Assembly: GCF_018860545.1 (NCBI RefSeq)
Contig: NZ_JAHKPN010000052.1
Location: 335,821 to 399,820, forward strand
Length of the DNA: 64,000 nucleotides
Reading direction: 5' to 3'
Source of the DNA: Winogradskyella psychrotolerans
Lineage (GTDB): Bacteria > Bacteroidota > Bacteroidia > Flavobacteriales > Flavobacteriaceae
The notes below the pieces were generated by a model. That model did not search any database and was not told the DNA's origin. It was given only the letters and a program-made list of their open reading frames with translations. The translations under genes and the position numbers were made by a program. Below are positions 57,171 through 64,000 of the stretch, in pieces. The stretch's first letter is position 1. Each line of letters begins with the position of its first letter.

Positions 57171-57937
57171 TCGATTTCGCCTTTAAAAACTTGTTGAGCT
57201 GGTCCAACTAACCAAATATTATTGTAACCGTCACCATCACTATTAAATGTCACATTGAGTTCGCCGCCTTGTGTCTGTAAACTTATTTTTTCGTATTGAG
57301 TTTTCCCGCTTGAATGCATGGCAAGTGCAACAGCTGTAACACCTGTCCCGCACGATAGCGTTTCATCCTCTACTCCACGTTCGTATGTTCTAACAGCGAA
57401 ATTTTCTGTAGATAATTGTTCTACAAAATTCACATTACTACCTGCAGCGTTGTAAGGTGCTCCATTTCTAATTCTTGATCCATTGGCTTTCACATCAAAA
57501 CCCTTTAAATCTGAAACAAGTTCTACATGATGTGGAGAGCCTGTATCTAAAAACAAATGATTATCAAAAGATTCAATTTTAGAAACATCTTGCATTTGAA
57601 GATGCACCAAATCATTTTCAATTTTGGCTTTATGCAGCCCATCAATAGCTATAAACTCGGTTTCGTTTTCAATGATATTTAAAAATTTCGCAAAGGCCAC
57701 AATACAACGTCCACCATTACCACACATCGTGCTCTCGTTACCGTCTGCATTGTAATAGACCATTTTAAAATCTACTTTTTCATCAGTTTCTAACAGAATA
57801 AAACCATCGGCTCCTATGCCAAAACGTCTGTCACAAATAGTCGCTATACGCTTGGTATCATTTTTGTTTATAGTTTGTAAACGATTATCTACAATTACAA
57901 AATCGTTACCTGTTCCTTGATATTTATAAAATGTCAT
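57164..57937 (-). CDS. dapF: Diaminopimelate epimerase
   Basis: Converts LL- to meso-diaminopimelate for lysine and peptidoglycan. The 257-residue protein has FYKYQGTGNDFVIVDN at the N-terminus, the first catalytic cysteine in STMCGNGGRC (~residue 72) and the second in LSCGTGVTA (~residue 195), with the substrate-binding GSPHHVEL between. It starts the dapF-GNAT-mltG-DUF2279 operon. Confidence 0.96.
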   Translation of the reverse strand: MTFYKYQGTGNDFVIVDNRLQTINKNDTKRIATICDRRFGIGADGFILLETDEKVDFKMVYYNADGNESTMCGNGGRCIVAFAKFLNIIENETEFIAIDGLHKAKIENDLVHLQMQDVSKIESFDNHLFLDTGSPHHVELVSDLKGFDVKANGSRIRNGAPYNAAGSNVNFVEQLSTENFAVRTYERGVEDETLSCGTGVTAVALAMHSSGKTQYEKISLQTQGGELNVTFNSDGDGYNNIWLVGPAQQVFKGEIEW

Positions 57938-58114
57938 AGTCTTATTTATGGAGCAAATATAAGAATATTAGACTGTATTTTGTGGTGTTAATAGGGCGTT
58001 AAATTTGACGTTAAAAAGTCGTTAAATTGAAAAATGATTTCAATAAATTTCTAATTTTAATCGTTAGTTAAAAGAAAAATAATTTTAAAATAGTAAAACT
58101 TAAATCTGAAAATT

Positions 58115-59524
58115 ATGAAGAAGATAATAACATTGGTATTTGTTTCTGTGTTAGGTGGTCTATTAACTTTAGGTGGATATAAACTTTTTATTGAAGCTGA
58201 AACACAACCTATAGCCGTTGAACAATCATCTGAATTCCCTGTGTTTGTCCCTACAAATACTACAAACACATATAATAAGATGGTAAGTACACCAAATTTT
58301 GTGGAAGCTGCTGAAAAATCTTTGGATGCTGTTGTCCATGTAAAAAACACATCGATAGTGAGTTCACCAACCTCAATGCAAGATTTATTCTTTGGGCGTC
58401 AGTCGCAACGTGCGCAAGTTGGAACTGGTAGTGGAGTTGTTATTTCACCAACGGGTTATATTGTGACTAACAATCACGTGATTAAAAACGCTAACGAAAT
58501 TAGCATTACCTTAAACAATAACAAATCTTATATCGCAGAACTAATTGGCACAGATGAAACAACTGATATTGCTTTGTTAAAAGTTGAAACAGATGAAGAC
58601 TTACCGTTTATGGCGTTTGGTGATTCTGATAATGCTAAAGTTGGTGAATGGGTTTTGGCCGTCGGAAATCCCTTTAATTTAAATTCAACTGTAACTGCTG
58701 GAATTATAAGTGCAAAATCTAGAGATTTATCCGGCCAACACTCACAATCATTTATACAAACTGATGCTGCTGTAAATCCAGGAAACTCTGGCGGTGCATT
58801 AGTAAATGTGAATGGAGATTTAATAGGCATTAACACAGCTATTTCATCGCAAACGGGTTCTTATATAGGGTATTCATTTGCTGTACCAAGTAATATTGCT
58901 CGAAAAATAGTGAATGACATTATGGAATACGGTAATGTACAAAATGGTATTCTAGGTGTCTCCGGAGGTGCTCTTAATAGTGAAGCAGCAGAAGAATTAG
59001 GCACTACAACTACCGAAGGATTTTATGTTAACAAAGTACAAGAAGATACAGGAGCTGAAAAAGCAGGAATAAAGCCTGGTGATATCATTAATAAAATTGA
59101 TAACGTAAAAATTAATAAATTTTCAGATTTAACAGGCTATTTAAAAACAAAAAGTCCTGAAGATGTCGTTAATGTAACGTTATTAAGAGACGGTCATGAG
59201 GAAGTGTTACCTGTAACCTTATTAAAACCAACAATTACAATAATTAGTACTATCGGTTATGTGAAAAATGCTTCTAAGAAAGAATTAAAAACTTTCAATG
59301 CAGACTATGGTGTTATAATTTCAAAATTTGCAGATGACAATTATAAAGCAGGTTGGAGTCGTGTTGGTGTTGAAGAAGGCAGTGTCGTCACTAAAATTAA
59401 TGGTAATAAATTATATACAGTTGAGGATGTTCAAAACGCAATGAAGACAAGAAATCTAAGAGAGCCGCTTCAAATAGAAATTATAAATAATCAAGGCGAA
59501 AAAGTCGTGCATAGTTTTAGATAA
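58115..59524 (+). CDS. HtrA/DegQ-family serine protease
   Basis: A periplasmic quality-control protease of 469 residues. An N-terminal signal or anchor is followed by a trypsin-like domain with the triad His in YIVTNNHVI, Asp in TTDIALLKVE and Ser in PGNSGGALVN, then two PDZ domains (~280-365 and ~375-469; GAEKAGIKPGDIINKID and GWSRVGVEEGSVVTKING). All residues are intact. Monocistronic with a strong terminator. Confidence 0.95.
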   Translation: MKKIITLVFVSVLGGLLTLGGYKLFIEAETQPIAVEQSSEFPVFVPTNTTNTYNKMVSTPNFVEAAEKSLDAVVHVKNTSIVSSPTSMQDLFFGRQSQRAQVGTGSGVVISPTGYIVTNNHVIKNANEISITLNNNKSYIAELIGTDETTDIALLKVETDEDLPFMAFGDSDNAKVGEWVLAVGNPFNLNSTVTAGIISAKSRDLSGQHSQSFIQTDAAVNPGNSGGALVNVNGDLIGINTAISSQTGSYIGYSFAVPSNIARKIVNDIMEYGNVQNGILGVSGGALNSEAAEELGTTTTEGFYVNKVQEDTGAEKAGIKPGDIINKIDNVKINKFSDLTGYLKTKSPEDVVNVTLLRDGHEEVLPVTLLKPTITIISTIGYVKNASKKELKTFNADYGVIISKFADDNYKAGWSRVGVEEGSVVTKINGNKLYTVEDVQNAMKTRNLREPLQIEIINNQGEKVVHSFR

Positions 59525-59547
59525 ATTCACGATTAATTAGTTGAATT

Positions 59548-59588
59548 AAACCCTTCAAAATACTATTTTTTGGAGGGTTTTTATTTTT
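59548..59588 (+). terminator. Intrinsic terminator of the HtrA gene
   Basis: AAACCCTTCAAAA (59548-59560) pairs with TTTTGGAGGGTTT (59568-59580), one G-T wobble, seven-base loop, then TTATTTTT. Confidence 0.88.
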
Positions 59589-59622
59589 GGTAAAAGTTGC
59601 TACGAAAACGTTTGAAATATAG

Positions 59623-59630
59623 TATTTTTG
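59623..59630 (+). promoter_or_regulatory. Putative -7 promoter element of the GAPDH gene
   Basis: TATTTTTG followed by CA matches the TAnnTTTG consensus and lies 33 bases before the ATG. A TTG at 59597-59599 is a possible -33 element, though the spacer of 23 bases is slightly long. Confidence 0.5.
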
Positions 59631-59663
59631 CAAAAAATCAAACATCAATTTAATTAAAAAAAC

Positions 59664-61112
59664 ATGGGATTTAACGATACTTACGAAAAAGAGTTAGCGT
59701 TTCAAGCCGATCGTCGCAGAGCCACTGTAGAATTCATCAAAATCATCAGCGATTTATGGTATGATAAATCTATTGAGCTCGTCATATTTAGAAATCAATT
59801 AATTGATAGAAATGTGAGCGAAATTTTAAACTTGCATGAGTATGCAGGTAAATTTGTTCAGAAACCAATCTCTATTTTTGATTCTGTTGAAATTGCACAA
59901 GCGATAAGTACTTTAAACTTACCTCCTGCAAAGTTAGACATCGGAAAATTAACTTATGAATTTCATTTAGAAGACCAGAAATATGGCAATGCTACTGCTT
60001 TTGTAGCTTCTAAATTAGGCAAAGCTAAAGACAACAAAGCGATTGAACCTAAAAATGTAGTTCTTTATGGTTTTGGTAGAATTGGTCGTTTAGTGGCTCG
60101 TGAATTAATGACAAGAACAGGAAAAGGCAGTCAATTACGTTTAAGAGCTATTGTTACACGAGGAGAAATAACTGAAACAGTTTTAGAAAAACGCGCTTCC
60201 TTATTAAGAAACGATTCTGTTCATGGAGATTTCTCAGGTATGGTGAGCATTGATGTTAAGAACTCTGCATTAATTATAAATGGGACAACTGTAAATGTCA
60301 TTTCGGCAAATGCTCCAGAGGATATTGATTACACGTCATACGGCATTAGTAACGCTTTGGTGATAGACAATACTGGTGCGTTTAGAGACAAGGAAGCACT
60401 GAGCAGGCATCTGAAATCGAAAGGTGTAGATAAAGTTTTATTAACTGCTCCTGGTAAAGGAATTCCAAATATTGTGCACGGTGTTAATCATTTAGAACAC
60501 AATCCGGATAAGGTAAATATCTTCTCTGCGGCATCTTGTACAACAAATGCGATTACCCCAATTTTAAAAGCGTGTGAAGATTCTTTCGGAATTACAACAG
60601 GGCATTTGGAAACAATCCATGCATATACCAACGATCAAAATTTAGTGGATAATTTCCATAGTAAATACAGACGTGGACGTGCTGCGGCTTTAAATATGGT
60701 AATTACAGAAACTGGTGCTGGCAAAGCAGTGAGCAAAGCTTTACCTACTTTAGAAGGGAAGTTAACGTCTAATGCGATTAGAGTTCCTGTTCCTAATGGA
60801 TCTCTCGCTATTCTGAATTTAGAATTAGAAACTAAAACTACCGTTGCCAGTATAAATACCATTATGAAAAAGTATGCCCTAGAAGGGGATTTAGTAGAAC
60901 AGATTAAGTACGAAATGAGTGACGAATTAGTCTCTAGCGATATAATTGGAAGTTCTGCACCTGCTATTTATGACAGTAAATCAACCATTGTAAGGAAAGA
61001 TGGGAAAAATGCAATACTCTATATATGGTATGATAATGAATATGGGTACAGCCAACAAGTTATTCGTTTAGCAAAGTATATTTCTAAAGTAAGACGCTAT
61101 ACTTATTATTAG
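59664..61112 (+). CDS. gap: Glyceraldehyde-3-phosphate dehydrogenase, long form
   Basis: A 482-residue GAPDH, about 145 residues longer than the usual enzyme. The extra N-terminal part (ELAFQADRRRATVEFIKII, then helical) has no recognised domain. The core has the NAD(P)-binding LYGFGRIGRLVARELM, the catalytic cysteine in AASCTTNAITPILKA, the histidine in ETIHAYTNDQNLVDN, and WYDNEYGYSQQVIRL. The long form is known in Bacteroidota; its cofactor preference and direction, glycolysis or gluconeogenesis, cannot be told here. Confidence 0.94.
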   Translation: MGFNDTYEKELAFQADRRRATVEFIKIISDLWYDKSIELVIFRNQLIDRNVSEILNLHEYAGKFVQKPISIFDSVEIAQAISTLNLPPAKLDIGKLTYEFHLEDQKYGNATAFVASKLGKAKDNKAIEPKNVVLYGFGRIGRLVARELMTRTGKGSQLRLRAIVTRGEITETVLEKRASLLRNDSVHGDFSGMVSIDVKNSALIINGTTVNVISANAPEDIDYTSYGISNALVIDNTGAFRDKEALSRHLKSKGVDKVLLTAPGKGIPNIVHGVNHLEHNPDKVNIFSAASCTTNAITPILKACEDSFGITTGHLETIHAYTNDQNLVDNFHSKYRRGRAAALNMVITETGAGKAVSKALPTLEGKLTSNAIRVPVPNGSLAILNLELETKTTVASINTIMKKYALEGDLVEQIKYEMSDELVSSDIIGSSAPAIYDSKSTIVRKDGKNAILYIWYDNEYGYSQQVIRLAKYISKVRRYTYY

Positions 61113-61134
61113 AAAGTTTTGAAGAGGGAAAAGG

Positions 61135-61165
61135 AAAAATCTTGTCGTATGGCAAGATTTTTTTT
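61135..61165 (+). terminator. Intrinsic terminator of the GAPDH gene
   Basis: AAAAATCTTG (61135-61144) pairs perfectly with CAAGATTTTT (61153-61162) over an eight-base loop and runs into a T tract. Confidence 0.85.
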
Positions 61166-61269
61166 TATTTCAAATTATTTGATTTTAAGACATTTATTAA
61201 TCACTTAATTCCAAATCGAAGTGATAGTCCATAAAAGTCAACATCTAAAACTAAACTTCTAGCGTATAT

Positions 61270-61299
61270 AAATAGCCTTAGTAAAAACTAGGGCTATTT
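61270..61299. other. Strong intergenic hairpin without a T-run
   Basis: AAATAGCCTTAGT (61270-61282) pairs with ACTAGGGCTATTT (61287-61299), 13 bp with one wobble and a four-base loop. It is the second hairpin in the 270-base gap between GAPDH and the next gene. No T-run follows on the plus strand; it may be a bidirectional terminator remnant or an RNA structure. Confidence 0.55.
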
Positions 61300-61382
61300 G
61301 TTTGGAAATTTGTTTATGAAATCCTCATAAAATTATTATCTTGGCAATCAATTAATCTAACGCAATCAAAATTACCTCTAAG

Positions 61383-62006
61383 ATGAAGTTCTTAACCAAA
61401 GTTATTGTAATTCTTATAGTTACACTTAGTTTTCAAACCGTATTCGCACAGAATGATACTGATGACGAAGATAAATTATCTCTTAATAGTGGTACTATTG
61501 ATAGTCAGTTTGAATATGTATTTCAAAAATCTGGTAATTTTAAAGGTACGAATGGACAGAATTATAAAGCAGTGAAATATGCGTGGCTTTTAGACTTAAA
61601 ATCTCATGTCCTAGATTCTTTAAAAACAACTTACACTGATTTAGAAAACTCTGAAAAAGTAGTAGGAAATCAAATTAAAGAAATTGAAGATTTAAAAGCT
61701 AAACTTGCTACTACACAAAGTAATTTAGATCAAACAGACTCTGAAAAAAATAATATGGCATTATTAGGTATGCAAACTAGTAAAACCAATTACAATGTAA
61801 TTATGTGGTCGATTATAGCTGCTTTATTAGCATTTTTATTGTTTTTTATCTACAAATTTAAAGGTAGTAACTCTTCAACTCGTGAAGCCAAACACAAACT
61901 ACAAGAGGTAGAAACAGAATTTGAAGAGCACAGACGTAATGCTTTAGAACGTGAGCAAAAAGTAAGACGTCAGTTACAAGATGAATTAAATAAGCAGAAG
62001 TCTTAA
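61383..62006 (+). CDS. Exported coiled-coil protein with one membrane helix
   Basis: A 207-residue protein. A signal peptide ends VFAQN. Residues ~70-125 form a coiled coil (YTDLENSEKVVGNQIKEIED), residues ~138-160 a membrane helix (VIMWSIIAALLAFLLFFIYKF), and the tail a highly charged helix (REAKHKLQEVETEFEEHRRN). The tail is probably cytoplasmic. No family function is known. It lies between GAPDH and the flavodoxin gene, each bounded by a terminator. Confidence 0.7.
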   Translation: MKFLTKVIVILIVTLSFQTVFAQNDTDDEDKLSLNSGTIDSQFEYVFQKSGNFKGTNGQNYKAVKYAWLLDLKSHVLDSLKTTYTDLENSEKVVGNQIKEIEDLKAKLATTQSNLDQTDSEKNNMALLGMQTSKTNYNVIMWSIIAALLAFLLFFIYKFKGSNSSTREAKHKLQEVETEFEEHRRNALEREQKVRRQLQDELNKQKS

Positions 62007-62034
62007 AAAGACTATTAGCCTATACTCATATAAG

Positions 62035-62062
62035 TCCGTAATTTTTAATTGCGGATTTTTTT
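62035..62062 (+). terminator. Intrinsic terminator of the coiled-coil gene
   Basis: TCCGTAATT (62035-62043) pairs with AATTGCGGA (62047-62055), one wobble, three-base loop, followed by TTTTTTT. Confidence 0.85.
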
Positions 62063-62265
62063 ATGCCCTTAATTAAAGCCTATATTGAAAGTTTCCCTCA
62101 TGATTAGAATAATATAGAATGAATAAATGGACATAACATTTCCTAAAGAATATATTTAAGACACGCACAAAAAATCATTATCTTTATAATAGACAATAGT
62201 AGGCTGTAAGTTTCTTTACCTGTATTGTATTACATTATGAGAAACACTTATTAAAAGCAACAATT

Positions 62266-62805
62266 ATGTCACAGAAAATTGGAATAATTTATTCTTCTAT
62301 AGATGGGCAAACCAAAAAGATTTGCGAAAAATTACATGCTTTTTTTAACAATCAACAGATTAAAAGTGAGCTTTACGCCATCGATAATTTTAATAGGGAT
62401 ATTTCAGAATTCAACCCCCTAATTCTCGGAGCTAGTATTCGGTATGGAAAACATAATAAGCGTGTTTATGATTTTGTTCAAAATAATATTACTTCTCTTA
62501 ATAAAGTAACAACCGCTTTTTTCTCAGTAAACCTTGTTGCCAGAAAAGAAGATAAAAATTCTACTGCCACAAATCCATACCTGATTAAATTTCTAAAACA
62601 GACGCCTTGGAAACCTGATTTACTAGAAGTCTTTGCAGGAAAATTAGACTATAAGTCATATCCCATACTAGACAGAATTATGATTAAGTTAATCATGAAA
62701 CTAACACATGGGCCAACAAATTCAGATTTACCTATAGAATTTACAAATTGGAACAAAGTGAACAATTTCGGACTAAGAATAAGCAATACCCTTAAAGCAC
62801 AATAA
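62266..62805 (+). CDS. HemG-like flavodoxin-domain protein
   Basis: A 179-residue protein with the flavodoxin FMN-phosphate loop near YSSIDGQTKKI (residues ~9-19), LILGASIRYGKHNKRVYDFV in the middle and VFAGKLDYKSYPILDRIMIK near the end. This layout and length match the menaquinone-dependent protoporphyrinogen IX dehydrogenase HemG used in haem synthesis. No other haem gene is in the window, so the assignment rests on sequence alone. Confidence 0.82.
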   Translation: MSQKIGIIYSSIDGQTKKICEKLHAFFNNQQIKSELYAIDNFNRDISEFNPLILGASIRYGKHNKRVYDFVQNNITSLNKVTTAFFSVNLVARKEDKNSTATNPYLIKFLKQTPWKPDLLEVFAGKLDYKSYPILDRIMIKLIMKLTHGPTNSDLPIEFTNWNKVNNFGLRISNTLKAQ

Positions 62806-62911
62806 AAAACGCTAAATTATTAATTATAAAGATTCATTTATTAATCTCTATAATCACAAGTCTTAAAATCACATCAATTATTTATACCTTCGCACTCAAT
62901 TAAGACAAGCC

Positions 62912-63589
62912 ATGCGCATAGACATTATAACCGTACTACCAGAACTTTTAAAAAGTCCATTTGAAGCTTCCATTTTAAAACGAGCTATAGAAGCTGGTTT
63001 AGTAGAAGTCCATTTTCATAATTTAAGAGATTACGCAACAGGGGGCTATAAATCTGTTGATGATACACAATTTGGCGGAGGTGCAGGCATGGTAATGACC
63101 ATAGAACCTATTGATAAGTGTATTTCTAAATTACAAAAAGAGCGTCATTACGACGAACTTATATATATGACACCAGATGGTGAGCAACTCAACCAAAGTA
63201 TTGCTAACCAAACCTCCTTAAAAGAAAATATAATTATTTTGTGTGGACATTACAAAGGAGTTGATCAACGCGTACGTGATAAATTTATTACTCGCGAAAT
63301 ATCAATTGGTGATTATGTGTTGTCCGGAGGTGAATTAGGAGCTGCTGTTTTATGTGATGCTGTTATCCGATTAATCCCTGGAGTTTTAGGAAATGAAACC
63401 TCTGCCCTAACGGATTCGTTTCAAGATAATTTATTGGCACCACCAATTTATACCAAACCTAGAGAATATGATGGCATGAAAGTTCCAGAAGTATTATTCA
63501 GCGGCAACTTTGGAAAGATTGAAAAATGGAGAGAAGAACAAGCCTATAAAAGAACCCTGGAAAGACGACCAGATTTACTGGAAGATTAA
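62912..63589 (+). CDS. trmD: tRNA (guanine-37-N1)-methyltransferase
   Basis: Methylates G37 in tRNAs reading CNN codons and prevents frameshifting. The 225-residue SPOUT enzyme starts [20 protein letters not shown], with [13 protein letters not shown], the knot motifs [13 protein letters not shown] and [15 protein letters not shown], and RPDLLED at the end. The box TACCTTCG at 62885-62892 is close to a -7 element and lies 19 bases upstream. Confidence 0.97.
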   Translation: MRIDIITVLPELLKSPFEASILKRAIEAGLVEVHFHNLRDYATGGYKSVDDTQFGGGAGMVMTIEPIDKCISKLQKERHYDELIYMTPDGEQLNQSIANQTSLKENIIILCGHYKGVDQRVRDKFITREISIGDYVLSGGELGAAVLCDAVIRLIPGVLGNETSALTDSFQDNLLAPPIYTKPREYDGMKVPEVLFSGNFGKIEKWREEQAYKRTLERRPDLLED

Positions 63590-63655
63590 GCATCTATAAA
63601 TACTACATTTTAAATCTCGAATTCGAATAAACTAGAGCATAAAACGTAATTGACA

Positions 63656-63790
63656 GTGAATAATTCTACAGAAATTCTTTTTGGCATAGGTCAAAGTATT
63701 GGTGGTATATCGACCTTTATCGTTTTAATTGCTGCCATAATTCTTTTTATTAAAAAGAATTATGGCAACTTGGTTAATTTTTATTGGTAA
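63656..63790 (+). CDS. Small membrane protein, possibly the N-terminal part of a broken gene
   Basis: A GTG-started frame of 44 residues with one strong helix (ISTFIVLIAAIILFIKKNYG). It overlaps the next frame by 29 bases. Joined to that frame by a single-base loss near the A-run at 63751 or near 63770, it would read on as a 4-helix protein of about 110 residues. It may be a separate small protein or half of a frameshifted one. Confidence 0.4.
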   Translation: MNNSTEILFGIGQSIGGISTFIVLIAAIILFIKKNYGNLVNFYW

Positions 63791-63980
63791 TCTGCTTGTT
63801 GTACTAACCTATATAGCCAGTTTATTTATTAGTGTTTTTTCAGGAAGCGAAAATTTTGACACCATAATATTAGCTCAAAGTATTTGGGGCATTATTCAAA
63901 ATTTATCGTATTTAATTTTTGCTATTGGTTTAATAATTTTAACTAGTTCTGAATTTTCGAAAAACAAAATTTCAAAATAA
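63762..63980 (+). CDS. Small membrane protein, possibly the C-terminal part of a broken gene
   Basis: A 72-residue, highly hydrophobic product with two or three helices (TWLIFIGNLLVVLTYIASLF, LSYLIFAIGLIILT) and a short basic end. Its ATG lies inside the preceding frame. No family is recognised. Its stop is followed within two bases by a heptamer repeat array at the window edge. Confidence 0.5.
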   Translation: MATWLIFIGNLLVVLTYIASLFISVFSGSENFDTIILAQSIWGIIQNLSYLIFAIGLIILTSSEFSKNKISK

Positions 63981-63982
63981 AC

Positions 63983-64000
63983 ACTGACCACTGACCACTG
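63983..64000. repeat. Start of a second tandem heptamer array
   Basis: ACTGACC is repeated at 63983-63989 and 63990-63996, then ACTG to the window end. Like the array at 17245-17300 it has a period of seven and starts right after a stop codon. Its full length lies outside the window. Confidence 0.75.

Overview
The window is ordinary chromosome of a marine-type Flavobacteriaceae bacterium (phylum Bacteroidota). The DNA is AT-rich. Two exported proteins end in type IX secretion (T9SS) sorting domains, a PorD-like (DUF4835) gene is present, the RNA polymerase omega subunit is of the flavobacterial type, and several genes carry the Bacteroidota -7 promoter box TAnnTTTG. Species cannot be named from this.

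Layout. 0-14 kb: glycogen synthesis (glgA-glgC, minus strand), then plus-strand msrB, smpB, envelope proteins, a DoxD/DoxA fusion and a lipoprotein esterase followed by an X-Pro dipeptidyl-peptidase-like enzyme. 14-23 kb: pcm, a Gfo/Idh/MocA oxidoreductase, 3-hydroxybutyryl-CoA dehydrogenase, a four-helix-bundle (S23) gene between 7-bp repeat arrays, DUF1015, a YggS-type PLP protein, an exonuclease/GIY-YIG fusion, a voltage-gated channel and miaA. 23-39 kb, all minus strand: VanZ, a two-component system, coaE-ybbR-glycosyltransferase, a T9SS cargo protein, and a long housekeeping run dapA-bamD-rpoZ-coaBC-porD-recN-TPR-fabI. 39-46 kb: a 5'-nucleotidase split into two genes, ligA, prmC. 46-54 kb: a tightly packed ribD operon, dnaA, a frameshifted low-molecular-weight phosphatase, a T9SS-exported sugar dehydrogenase and an RsmI-type methyltransferase. 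54-64 kb: cell-wall genes (lysozyme-like protein, DUF2279, mltG, dapF), an HtrA protease, long-form GAPDH, hemG-like flavodoxin, trmD and small membrane ORFs.

Most genes are core metabolism, cell-wall and envelope biogenesis, and translation. No prophage, transposase, CRISPR array, rRNA or tRNA gene was seen. The accessory signal lies in small repeats: heptamer arrays on both sides of the four-helix-bundle gene, a second heptamer array at the right edge, a palindromic repeat between genes at 16.1-16.3 kb, and a related palindrome inside the prmC reading frame. Three genes show a lost start or a reading-frame break, which may be real mutations or base-level sequence errors. No gap between genes exceeds 300 bases.
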